From NCBI RefSeq assembly GCF_000699445.3, contig NC_067196.1, positions 49,145,364 to 49,209,363 of the forward strand: a stretch of 64,000 bases of DNA. The letters run 5' to 3'. Origin of the DNA: Schistosoma haematobium. Lineage: Eukaryota; Platyhelminthes; Trematoda; Strigeidida; Schistosomatidae. Below, piece by piece: positions 35,143 to 46,985 of the stretch (within the stretch, counting starts at the first letter, position 1; each line of letters opens with the position of its first letter). Below the pieces are notes generated by a model. It saw only the letters and a list, made by a program, of their open reading frames with translations. It was not told the origin of the DNA and made no database searches. Both the position numbers and the translations under genes were made by a program.

Positions 35143-37860
35143 AAGCATCAGTTCAAAGTGAGTATTTCATTGCATTAGCTAGAAAAATATTGAAAATCAG
35201 AGGGCAATGAATGTACTTTTTTGTTTTTGATTCTTACTCCTCACGCACAGGCAGCCATGATTCTGCATTAGGTTGAAGAAAAAGCTTTTAGGTCCTTCAG
35301 TGGGAAAGGGAGGTTTAGGTCATTATGTCGAAATCTGATGGTACATATTTTAAAATTAAGCTAATTCATGATATAGTGCAATCACCACCCAATAGCTTCA
35401 GCAATATCTGTATCACTTCCGATGCAGCTGAACTCCATCTATCATTGATTTTTATCAACCGTCGAACGCCTAATCTTGTATACTGTTGTGATGTGTGCTA
35501 CTGATGTTGATAGATATAAGTAGTATGTATCATCAATCGAAAAAGAAATACCTGGTTGCAGAAGGTTAAGAAGATCGAAGAGAAGTGAACCAAAACAAAG
35601 AATGGTTAGTGTGGAAACGAAAGAACAGTCAAATCTGAAAACAATTGATAGACATTTTGTAAAAGAAACAGTCAAGTTGAGACAATTCATTAATACGTTG
35701 CCAATGAAGTATTCAATATATGGTTCTCAGATTTTAGTAAGATATTTTGTAATTTCGTAATCACGTGTACTCGATTGTTCCCACTTGTGTTCTCATTCAC
35801 TACACTGTTAACAGTCAACATATATCTTCCAACGGTTGAGTATTTACGGAATAACTTTCGACAAATTCTATTTGTCTATCTAAATTTATAACTGTGAGGC
35901 GTATTTTAATCAAATGGGGAAAGACCTCATAAATTTGGTATGGTAAAATTAATTATTCATAATATCACTGGGCGAAAGTTATCGGAAATATTCACGTCTT
36001 GCAACTCTCACTTTACTTTGTTCGGAATATAAAAACAAGGAGAAACGCGTTACCACTCATTAAACAACAGTTTGATTTTAAGCTACTAAGTGTTCGTTTT
36101 GACACGGTTTTCATTACTATTGTTTTTGCCGACAATATTGACGTTGATTTTTTCTATTATCTAGATATTTAGATAAGCGTTTCTGGTTATGCGTTAAGCA
36201 CTTTATATCAATTGCTGAGAATCCAATAACTTATACACGATTTTTTTGACTGATGACTTTCATCATTAATTTATCCTATTCAAACTGTAGAACCAAGTAA
36301 AATTACGATATTCAACAATCTTCACCAACTTTTATCCTAAAAAATGAGTAAAATTAGTGGTTTACTAATATTATCTTACAATAAATAATCATGAAGTAAG
36401 TGCAAGGATAAAAAATTTTAAATGCACCATTCGAAATAATCATGTTAATATCGGTAAAATAATAATGATAAAACATTTTATTAGTTACAGAAACTGATCT
36501 AACTTAACGACTGAATTTTCAAAGTCATTTACGAACATTAGTGGCTGTTTTTTGGTGAGTATATTTTTTCACATTTCAAGCCTTCAAGTGTATGAGATTT
36601 GTTTATGGAACACTTTGCACAGAAAGCTTATGTAATCAACAGATGCCATAGAAAGAATGTCTACTTTGAGGCGTTTACTGATACATTTTAGGCAAACACA
36701 TCAAAAGTTGTTACTATGGAAACCTTAGTTTTACATTATTTCTAAGCAGTAATTAATCCTCTGTCAACCAATAATATATCATATGAAAATCATTTCTAAA
36801 TGTTATGGTGTTATGTAATCTCATCTGAATGATGGAGTTGCATATTTTTCTCCCACCTCATATAATTCAAAAAGAGGCATCTCAACAAGAATATCTTTTG
36901 TAGACAACATTATCACCGTCATGACACTACTTGAGATCTGACAACAGTGCCTAAACTCCAATTACTTTACAAAAACTCATCCAAAATCATAATTTTCAGC
37001 TCTCTTACTTATCTGTAATAACATTTGATTATCATGAACAATAAAGGTTTCTACATTTGAATCTACTTATTTGAATTCAACCATTAACCGACTACTTTAT
37101 TTTCATTATATTTGGATTCATTTTAAATTGTTCAAACATAGTCATCAAATATTTACTTTAGGTTGTATACAACTGACGACAAGTTAGCAAAGTACAATTT
37201 GATAGTTTTCTGCAAAAAGAGAGATGAAATTCAAAATAAGAAATGTTTATTTGTACAAAGTGACTGTTTCACTTTCAAACTTATTGATTCACAGTAGTTC
37301 TGTTCCAAAGTCACTTAAACCATGGCTAATAAGTTGGAAAACACACATGTAAGGATTCTTTTCCATAAAACACACTTTTATTTCGTTTTTCAGTTAAGAA
37401 AACCAGTGAGTGATTCAGGAACAAAATCGACTGGACGTAAATTAAGTCAGGTTGAATTTTCAGAATAGATTTGTCGATCCCCATAATCATTTAAAAAAAA
37501 CATATTGAAGAAGTCTTAAAAGCCACTGAAAAAAGAAGGGAAATTTAGTCTTGACGATTAGTTTCCGAGTACAATCGAAGGTTAGTTGACTGAAGAATAT
37601 TCCTAAATTTCATAATATAAATGGTTTTTTAACAGTCTCAGTCTTATTGTTACTGGTGGATAGAATTTTTGTTCGATGGACAATATCTAAAGTGTTTTCA
37701 ATAACCTCACTTGTGCAACTACGGTAACCAATGGAAGTGGTTTTTTTACACTAAAAAATGTTCTATTTGACATGGGAAAATTTATGCATCGTTCAAAACA
37801 TTCAAACTGTTTTGAAAAATTTAAAGGAATATGAATTTTAAATTCACTTGATATTGTTTA
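35143..37860. other. AT-rich DNA without recognised gene
   Basis: No exon or repeat family is recognised. Confidence 0.35.
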
Positions 37861-38170
37861 CTTTAACTAAGGCAATATCGAGACAATATGCACAGTACGT
37901 ACACATGCCAATAATAGACTGATCAATTGCAGTCCTAAACATCAATAAAAACATTCAAGTAAACAGTACCAAGTGAATTTAAACTTCAACCTGCACAAGC
38001 AGGTGGCTATCACGACTCAGTAGCTAAGTGGATAACGCGGTGGCTTTTGAAGCCGACGGTACTGAGTTTTAGTTCCAGAGTGAACATCAACTCTGAGATG
38101 CAGGTGACGAAACCCAAATAGGACAAAACTCTCTTCCTGTATTCCACTACTAGCCACTATCCAATTTTAC
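37861..38170 (+). repeat. Smα unit in circularly permuted order (tail, linker, head, hammerhead)
   Basis: The left part is Smα tail (AAGGCAATATCGAGACAATA, then GACTGATCAATTGCAGTCCT). It runs through a linker directly into a tRNA-like head, with box A-like TAGCTAAGTGG (38021-38031) and box B debris AGTTTTAGTTCC, then AGAGTGAACATCAACTCTGA and a hammerhead relic (38098-38145) ending in ATTCCACTACTAGCCACTAT. The ribozyme core has decayed (GTGACGA, AAAAC). The total is about one Smα unit length. Confidence 0.75.
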
Positions 38171-39039
38171 TTAGAACACAAATTTTGTTAGCCTACTAAT
38201 GTAGGAACATGAAGGTGTCAGTTTGTTTCAAATCTTGTTGCGAGTAATCAAATAATTTTTTACAGAACAAATTAAATCAGAACTTAAGTGACCCTGAATA
38301 AAGCTAGATGCTAAGAGTATTCATATGGTTAACTCGGATATACTAAATCATTCACATTTTATATGCCCAATGGACGGATATAATTCATATTTTAGAGAGT
38401 CACTGACTCGAATGAAATTAATTCCATGAATAGAATCATTTCTTTGTTGAAATAGAGAATATTATTCTGAGTTAAAAAAACAATCAGATGAAGATTTAAA
38501 CTACCTAACTCTATATACATTTTATTCATTCAGCCACGATTTTTACCTTACAATTTATGAGTACTTATCACCAAATCAGTTATGAAAGAAGTCGCGACAT
38601 AATTTGCGGTTGCCTAACAACATTATGTTGAGTATATTTGTTTAAAGGTCAAATTAGAAACAGTCAAATTTTTATTCTCTTATTATTGATAATTTATTAT
38701 AATTATGACTTTTTACTTCTATAATTCAATTTGTAAACTAAATTTATGTTACATTTTAATTATAAACATTAAGAAAACCCAACAGATATACTCTAGAGAT
38801 TAAGTATTTTAAAAGATAATGGACCGAAATAACTAATGTCATAGATGTTGATAGATACAAATACAAAAATAATTTCATTAACTTTAATGATGATGATTTA
38901 TAACACTTAAGTGAATATGCTAATTTCTAAAAGTTTTAATATAAATGTTAAAATTATTCAACTTTTGTTAATTGGAAATGGTTTTTAAACCTGTTATGTT
39001 CAACTCAAATAAACAACATTTTACTCGAATTATTTAAAC
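38171..39039. other. AT-rich DNA without recognised gene
   Basis: Nothing is recognised between the two hammerhead repeats. Confidence 0.35.
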
Positions 39040-39428
39040 ATTGGAGATCAAGATAATTTCAATAGTTGAAATCATGAGTCAGTTGAAGGTGGACTACCAT
39101 GGAAAACCTGAAAGCACTGGACAGCTGTTTCGTCCTAGTATGGGACTCCTCAGCAGTGCGCATCCATGATCCCGCCCCCCCCCATGAGATTCAAACCCGG
39201 GACCTATCAGTCTCGCGCGCGAGCACTTAACCATTAGACCATTGAGCCGGCCGGTATCCAACAGTGTTAATGTCCAACTTCAACCATTCCACGAAATTGA
39301 GTGACTCATCCACCATTGTCTTCAGTGAGCTGACACCTCACAACAGACCTGGTTGAACTCCACTGATCACGGCTTCTCACCAGAACTCCAGGAAATTCCT
39401 CTTGAAGTCAGTCACTATTAGGCAGATG
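39040..39428 (-). repeat. Hammerhead SINE, second family, long-head copy with intact ribozyme
   Basis: On the minus strand it has an extra upstream block at 39265-39428 (including GTGAGGTGTCAGCTCACTGA). A tRNA-like head follows at 39186-39251, with box A-like TGGTCTAATGG and box B-like GGTTTGAATCTC, then a C-run, a hammerhead (39114-39159) and the tail with CCATGGTAGTCC and ACTCATGATTTCAACTATTG. The first 30 bases upstream of the head are shared with the 14.8-kb copy; the rest of the block is seen only here. It abuts another copy's tail at 39429. Confidence 0.75.
39114..39159 (-). ncRNA. Hammerhead ribozyme, predicted intact
   Basis: The minus strand reads GCACTG-CTGAGGA-GTCC-CATACTA-GGAC-GAAA-CAGCTGTC-CAGTGC. 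Stem I (GCACTG/CAGTGC) pairs over six bases and stem II (GTCC/GGAC) over four. C3 U4 G5 A6 N7 G8 A9 and G12 A13 A14 are all present. A15.1 pairs with U16.1, C15.2 with G16.2, and the cleavage triplet is GTC. Stem III is minimal, as in Smα and other animal repeat hammerheads, which typically work better as dimers. Self-cleavage after GTC is predicted from the established core rules. Confidence 0.85.
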
Positions 39429-39567
39429 ATTATTATCAGAAGAGGTTTTGTGGAGATTTTAGTAATTTCAATAGTTGGTTCCAGGTTTTCCATGGTGGTC
39501 TAGCTTCAATTGACTCATGATCCCAACTATTGAAATTACTAGAATCTCCACAAAACCCCTTCTGTTA
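39429..39567 (+). repeat. Fold-back pair of hammerhead-SINE tails
   Basis: The left arm (AGAGGTTTTGTGGAGATTTT, then AGTAATTTCAATAGTTGG, 39440-39477) and right arm (CCAACTATTGAAATTACTAG, then AATCTCCACAAAACCCCTTC, 39522-39562) are near-perfect inverted repeats. They enclose about 44 bases of plus-orientation tail (TTCCAGGTTTTCCATGGTGG, then TCTAGCTTCAATTGACTCAT). Confidence 0.85.
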
Positions 39568-39779
39568 AAGATCAAGATAATATCAAAAAGTAAATGACTA
39601 TTAATTTTATTTTTAAATGAGTGAAACGAAGTCAAAATAAATGTATACATTCTTACAATAAAAAAGATTTGAATATCCCTAATATTTTTATATACTGTAT
39701 TTTGGACTTGATACACCGAAAGCACAGTTACATCAGATATTTGGGTAATCTTTAGATCTTTAGTGTCTTTCCGTATATA
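39568..39779. other. AT-rich spacer
   Basis: Nothing is recognised. The predicted frame on the minus strand at 39468-39725 is a chance extension through the SINE tail. Confidence 0.4.
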
Positions 39780-39784
39780 GTTAT

Positions 39785-40258
39785 TGTTGTGACTTTAAGG
39801 TCAGTCGAAATGCGGCTTATTCAATCTTAGTATTGTGCTTAACCAATGACACTCGAGTAGTATGAGCAGCCTAGCGTCCTTATGGGTCTTTTGTTCGCCT
39901 AGCCCATCCACTTGAGTCCAGAACACCAACAATAGCTTACTTAATGCGAATCATTTATTTCCTACATACTTGGTTTATATACCAGCCAAACAGACTGCAT
40001 AACCCATAAAATAGGAAATAACATTTATACAAAATCAAGCCCCAAAGTGGCTGTGAACGTGGGAGATGGTAATCAATAAACTAAGTATAAATTAAGAACA
40101 GTAAATCGTACAATAATAACCTATAGGTTAAAATGAATTTTATAATAAGGGGAATATTGATATACATAATCTAGTTACTGAATAGTTATACAATAAGAAT
40201 ACATATAGAATATTGGTTCATTAACATTTCTCAGAAGTTACTTTACTAGGATATAACA
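39785..40258. mobile_element. Solo LTR with 5-bp target-site duplication
   Basis: A 474-bp block starts TGTTGTGACTTTAAGG and ends GATATAACA (TGTT...AACA inverted ends). It is flanked on both sides by GTTAT (39780-39784 and 40259-40263). It holds an AATAAA near 40072. No internal gag-pol sequence lies next to it, so it is a solo LTR left by recombination between two LTRs. Five-base duplications and TG/CA ends suit BEL/Pao elements, which schistosomes carry (for example Sinbad and Saci-1). The family is inferred, and orientation is probably plus from the AATAAA. Confidence 0.75.
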
Positions 40259-40263
40259 GTTAT

Positions 40264-40844
40264 CGTAAGAGGTGAGATAAATTTACATTGAGGAATGTTC
40301 AAGTTATGTAATTTTGAATAACAATACAACCAAGAAGGAACAGGTCGAATAAATTTCAATTACTACAGATCTTGCTATTTCATTTGTACGGCTTTGGCGA
40401 AATTATTTACGATTCTAGTAATATAAGTGTCCAGCACTTGAATATGATTTACTTTCACTAGCTGTTACACTCTTTAACTTTTAAATAAATAAATGAAAAT
40501 TACTCAAAGGCTGGTACCAATCATATTTTAAAATGTGGTTTTATGATTTATTAAATAGGCTAACGGGTTTTCTTCTGTTCGCCTATCAGTTATTGCAATT
40601 TCATGAAATGAAACGCAGCAGGTATTGACTTTTAAAAAAAGTTATGTCGGGACATACCGTAAAGTTGTTTAGAGTGAGAAGCTATATACCTCAATCGACA
40701 GTGACTAAAAAACAATTTTAAAATAAGTGTGTTATTTACCTTTATTATTCTGTTGGCTTTATCAATTATTTTTATTTTTTAAATTTATAAGCGTTCGATG
40801 CTGTAACCTGTTTTATGATCATATATAACGACGATTTTCATTTC
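40264..40844. other. AT-rich DNA without recognised gene
   Basis: Nothing is recognised between the solo LTR and the paired SINE at 40.85 kb. Confidence 0.35.
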
Positions 40845-41090
40845 TATGATGAACCGATCAATGTTAGATCACCATTAAAAATCTGGAAGCACTGGATGGC
40901 CGTTTCATCTCAGTATGAGATTCCTCTGCAGTGAATATACATGACCCTGCGCGGGTCCTGGGTTCGAATCCTGAGTCGTATACTAAAATGAAACGGACGT
41001 CCAATGCTTTCAAATTTTATTGATGACTTACGATTGATCGGTTCATGACTTTAATAAAATTTGACAATCTCCGTAATATCAAAATGAAAG
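40845..41090. repeat. Head-to-head pair of hammerhead-SINE copies
   Basis: Bases 40850-40953 are the second family in minus orientation: tail ATGAACCGATCAATG, then GAAGCACTGGATGGCCGTTT and a hammerhead relic with core CAGAGGA. Bases 40955-41090 are plus orientation: box B-like GGGTTCGAATCC, a decayed hammerhead half with GAAACGGACGTCCAATGC, then tail GATTGATCGGTTCATGAC. The outer parts form a long imperfect inverted repeat. Confidence 0.7.
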
Positions 41091-41854
41091 TATAACAATG
41101 ATATTTTTAAAATTCTGTTTAACTAAATAGTCGGTCATTTCCAAATATTAATTGGTGAATTGATCTATACATATGCATTCTAAATTCGGAAAAGTTGATT
41201 CACTACAAACATTAGGTTTATAAATAATTATTTCTTTACTGAATAAACCAATTAACAATTATTTCTATTCTCCTTGATTGGATTTAATCGATTGCAACTA
41301 ATGAATTAGATTTATTTGAATAAAACCCAAATTAATATTTTCACATTTAAACTTTAATCCTATAATAAAATTTTAAAATAATTAAAAAGCGCTATCCATT
41401 TAGAAAACATTACACAGTAATTTCAATAAGAGAAAAACAAGGTTTTTTACTTCTTACATTTCTTCATTTTCTGGTTGTATAAATTTGTATGTCTTTTGAG
41501 AATTAATTAAAGTCCAAACAAATCTGAATTTAAATTCATTTTGAACTTTTATCTCCATTTATAAAGTTTGTAAACAAATAGGATTTATCATAGTGTACAA
41601 TTTTCTAGGGAATAATACTCATATAGAATAGTACAGAAATAAGTTGACTTGTTCAAAAAACCAAAAATAAAATCTAACTAAATTGTATAAGATAATAAGT
41701 ATTTGAAAAGTTTCGCAATAATCAAGTTCTCCTCAAAGTGTTTTTCTGTTCTAGGTAATTATTAATTCCAGTGTATTAGTCGAGACTAGTAAAGTGAATT
41801 AATTGAAATTAGATATCAATACCATCATACTGTTTCAGTGAACTATAGAATGAG
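41091..41854. other. AT-rich DNA without recognised gene
   Basis: Nothing is recognised. Confidence 0.35.
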
Positions 41855-42025
41855 CATTCACGAACGAAACCAAAGGTCCTAGGTCCGAGTTCGACATGCG
41901 GGGTCGTGTATACCCACTGTTGAGCGGTCCCATACTAGAACGAAAACGCCGTCTTGTGTTTTTGAGCTTTCGGTGGCGGTTTAATATTGATCGGTTCATG
42001 AGTTCGATGAAAACTAACTATTTTC
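41855..42025 (+). repeat. Hammerhead SINE, second family, decayed
   Basis: Box B-like GAGTTCGACAT (41887-41897) is followed by a hammerhead relic (CCCACTGTTGAGCGGTCCCA, then TACTAGAACGAAAACGCCGT) and the tail TATTGATCGGTTCATGAGTT. The core TTGAGCG differs from CTGAGGA at several positions and GAAAC has an extra A, so it is inactive. The open frame at 41896-42087 is accidental. Confidence 0.65.
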
Positions 42026-45000
42026 ACAACCCTATACTTACAGCTGTAAAAGTCTTTGAACACCCATTATTTGGTAAACGTTGTTAGCACATTCTGAAAT
42101 GTTGATGTATTTGTCTTCCTTCTCAATCCTGTTGCTTAGTAACATGCACTGCTAAGAACCTCATAGCCTATGTTAAGACAAATAAAAACCATATAGTGAT
42201 ACTGAGTTATTTAAATATAAATACTGGGTTGTTTGTCTAAGTCGACTGTTAGCTGTAGAATTGTTCATGTACCAGTAGGATGCTTAATGACTTGAATGCT
42301 TTAATAGTCCGAAATTAATTCAGGCTCTCTGTACTCATAGAGCTCAACAATAAAAGATTTGATCTGAATTTGATAACAAATGTTTTGAATTTTTTCTGAT
42401 ACTTGTAAAATCTGATTCGGACAACTGAATTCTCACCGACTGGCTGAAAAAGCGATGAGAGTAAAGCCCTCTAGTAAAGAATTAATAAAGAGCAATCTGA
42501 TTCGTTTCTCTAAATAATTTCAGATGTTTTACAAATTCATATAAGTAATATTATGGATAGTCAGTGCTTTATTCACTTTTGATCAAATGCAACTAGTATG
42601 TTGTAACAGAAGAAATAATCTACGATTAGTGTAGGCGATGATGATTACCAACAAATCCAGATCATTGATTGGATGGATATTAAAAGGCTAAAAGTTGATT
42701 AGCACACAGATATATAAACAAAAAATATTCCTTTGAGTAAATTTTCTTCAGGTTCTACGATTATACGTTCAGATTAATAATAAAACGGACTAATAACTTT
42801 AGAATGGGATAAAAATTATTTTAAAAAATATTCTATATTCATATATCTATGTTTTAATATAACTGGAGGATTGAAACAATTTTATAGCAGTAAAATCATA
42901 TACTTATACACAAAATATTTTGCACAAAATAAGCAGAAATAAAGGTATGTTATTGCAATCCTCTGATTTCGTACGCTAATCATCAGTTTGTAAATTTAAG
43001 AATTAATTATCACGTTTATATACTGTCTGACATATTATAACGTAAACAGTAATTTACGTGATAATCTCATAATTTTATAGACTTTTTTTTGTACAAAGGT
43101 ATTAATGGACTCAATTAGGATTTTATCTAAACAGAAGAATTCTGACGGAAAATTATCCAAATTTTGTATGACTACTAATCTGATGGTAGTATATATTCGT
43201 ATACTCATATTTGGACTTAACTATATATTCTATGGCTATAGAAACTAATGGAAAACATGAAACAAAGTCAAAAACACCAATTAAAGTTTGATTGCTTTTA
43301 CCACTAAGCAAACGCCTTGATAAAATTCAGTGTAGTGTAATCCGATAAACTAGTGGTAAGAAACCTATGGATAATATAAGTTTTTTAAAAGTTTCAAATA
43401 TAAGGTGTTGTTATTCAATAAACCAATAACGTAATATGTATAGGAAGAAAGCATGATTCAAGTAACTGACTAATTTTACTTATTACATTCTTTTGATTTT
43501 AGTTTGATATGACCCAGACACTTTAACATGGTCATTCTATGTATACAGCTACTTATGTAAGTACACGGAGATATAATTCTGAAGAATTCAGTTGAACTTC
43601 AATTACCTGAATATATACAAATTTATTTGTGATAAAGACTCTCTAAAAAAGTGTTTTTCAACTTAAAAAATAATATAGAACGAAAAGACTAAGTTCGTAT
43701 CACAGCATGATGAACAGGCTTGAAACAATTTAAAAAAGAACTAACTATATCACATGAACTAGATATGATGAAAATTTCGGTTCACTATTTAATTGTACCA
43801 CCAATCCCCAATACTTATACATTTCGAACTTGGTTGCAGTACAAAACTAATCACAAATTCAAACACACAAACCTATACAAATACATTTTATCTTAAAAGC
43901 AGAAAGAACTTTAAGTTTTATTAAAGAGACATTGTATTTGAAATTGTGTTCATGAATTTCTCCTATATCATATTACATGTTTGCATGAATGATTTATTAT
44001 GAAGGTTAGTTCAATGATAGTTCCTAAGGCTAGGTTGTATGTTCATACGATTCCTGAAACAAGCAGTCTCATATATATTAAAATCCCTGTAAATAAGTTT
44101 CAAAATATATTCAAAAAAAGCCTGAAAGACATAAGACGAACTTATATTCACTTACAATACAAAATTTGATCGTATTTTCTTCAGGTAAATTTGTATAGGA
44201 ACAGACTGAACAGTTTCACCAAAAAAACAACAACAATAAAATTTGAAGTTGAAGATGTTTATCAAATTAATGCTGTTTGTAATTCAGTTAAAAATAGGAT
44301 ATTTAAGTGGTTATAGGTGACGTGAGTAAACTAACACGAAGCATAGGTCTAGAAGTTCTTGTTACTCTTCTTTAATCAACTAACACCTCAACATAGTAGA
44401 TACCATGTGAAGTCACTTATACGAGTGACCAATCAGCAACTTAATCGACAGAATCCGAACTGCAATGAAAGGCTAGGGAAATGTCATTACTTAGTGATCA
44501 ATCACTTGTGTAAACTTTCGTACTCGGACTTGAATTATATTGTTTGTATAAGAATTCCTGTTACTAATTGACCTGCCGAAATGAAGCGTATGAATTCTTT
44601 GCTGAAGAAATAAGATGTCTCTTGATCAATCTGTACTTCTTTTACATCCTGGAAGTGAAGTACCATATTCTCTGCTTACAACACAAGTAATTTATTTAAC
44701 ATAATAAAAAAGAATAACTCTAATCTTTGTTTGTTAGAAACTTTTGACAACTAATGTAGTTATCTGCTTAAAAAAAATGAAATATGGGATGAAGTGAAAA
44801 TGTGTAAACTAGGAGGTTATATATAAATTTTGATTTGTTTAGTGAAATTCATGGCTTTGATATAAATTATGTCAGATGATTTGAAACTAAGAAGATATTG
44901 AATAGTTTACAGAAATGCAACGTATCAAATAAACTGTCATAAGTGAATAGGTTAGTTCGATTGAAAAGTATGATAAGTGAATATCTGACAGAAATGTGAA

Positions 45001-46985
45001 AACTAATCTGTTGCTTGAGAAATGGAAAAAAGAAGTGTTTTAAATTCAATGTTACCTTTTTATTCTGACTTATACACGATCTGTTATCGCTTATACAGTT
45101 TTAAGTTGCAATGACATTTTCAAAATAAACGTTGTAAATCAAAATTAGAATCAAAAGGAAATTGAGAGTGGTATAGATAATTTTTATGTTTTGTCAGATT
45201 GTCCAACTTAAACTAATTGTTTCGACAAATAAATTTCTTTACATTTCATATTTTACAGGTAAAGATAAAATATAACTCTTTGTGATGAACCTGAGCACAA
45301 TGCATTGGAAACTTTAAAAGTATACTTCATTTTTTTATTCAGAATTAATTAGGCTTGGAAGCACTAAAAAATATTTTTAGATAAAGTAATAAAATTTATG
45401 TGAACAAGTGTTTTACGATAGTATGATTTTCTTATCCCTCACATAATACAAAAATGCATGTAAGTTTCTGTATTAGAAGCTTAAATTAATCCATTTTTTC
45501 TGAATGGAAACCCTGTGAACCAGAGAAGTCAACAGGAAACCAAATGTACTATAGTGAGTTATCTTATTGGATCTAAGTGAACTATGAAACTTTTTGATCT
45601 TCATTTTCGGTATTCATTGAAGATTCGTAGATTAGCTTGATAAAGTGTAACTTGAAAGAAACTAGATTTTTTTTCGTGTCTAAGCACACAGCATTGAATG
45701 GAACAACTACTATTAACTTAATCCTACGAAATTATTATTAATTTAAATATTCTTTCCTAACGGAAAATTATTTTTTTAGTTATTAAGCAGATTCAGCGAT
45801 TTGCTTATAAGTGCTACTTGCAGTGTTAGACTGGTCCTGAAATATGTGCCATTTTCATGTCGGCTCAGCAACAACCAGTTATCAAAAGTTTTCACTTATC
45901 TAATTAATTTTAGATGTTGATATTATCCAACAGAATGATTAGTCATAAACAGTTCTATATGGATAAACTTTAATAATAATTTCGAACCACTAGTGTCTAT
46001 CGGTAAAAAGTGTTCACGGTAACTCCTACCATTTTTATTGGTTTATAGTCATTTTGGAAAAATATGGTTTTATTTGGAGATCAGTCAGTTTGCATAAACT
46101 AATTTGTCAGACACTTTTCTAAATTTAAGAATTAAAACTAGTAGTATCAAAGAATAAAAAGCTAAATGTATCAAGTTGGAATTACCAGTTCTAATAGTAT
46201 TGTTTATATTAACATATCACAAAAATATAACAAATTATCATGGTAACTAAGACAGTCTGTAGTAAACAAATGGTGGAAACTCAGTAATCAACCAGTGTAT
46301 ATTCATCTTTTCGTGCTTCCAAGTTAGTTTCCCATAAAAATTTACTCTATTGAATAGCTTCTTTGATTGATAGATCAAAGTACACTGAAAATGTTTTACT
46401 TGCATGGAAAATTTTATCGGTGATTATGAAATCCAAAATTGATCGAATTCTTCACAGAAGAGCAACTCGATGACTTCAAACTTTATGGTACAATTATGTA
46501 ACAATGTTGTATGTGCGTAAAACGTAATTGATTTAATACTTGGTATTGGAAATTTGTGAATCAGCCGACATAAGTAGGAATGCGAAGGACTCAGATACAG
46601 ATTTATTAGACATCAAAAATAAATAATAATAATGTCTGAACACATTAATTTTGTATGACTTATTTATAGTCAGATTAACAGTCGGACTTTTATAAGTCGA
46701 AACCAGTAGTATATAGCACATGAATGAAAAATAATTCGCTAACAATAATGAATAAAACTAATCCTTTTCTTCTCATCTCACTCATATGAACAATTAAAAA
46801 AAAGAATTCAACGAATCTTAACATTTACATTGTAATTATTGCTTGTATTACTCATATTGTAAAAAAGTACATGCAGTTATAGTTAAGCAATAAAAACCAT
46901 ATTCTAGAAATAACCATAGAAATCAGTTATTAAAAAATATATATATTTCTATTACATTTTCGTGATTTTACAGGCATATAAGAAA
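42026..46985. other. Long AT-rich intergenic region
   Basis: I found no coding motif, RNA gene or repeat family that I can support. The 3' UTR of the receptor gene must lie at the right end. Confidence 0.35.

Noticed and set aside
42110..42180. Possible second-family hammerhead fossil (ATGCACTGCTAAGAACCTCA)
   Set aside because: Only stem I and part of stem II are suggestive, and no tail or head is recognisable.
44359..44571. 70-codon plus-strand open frame
   Set aside because: No domain, no supporting upstream signals, and a length within chance expectation for this much sequence.
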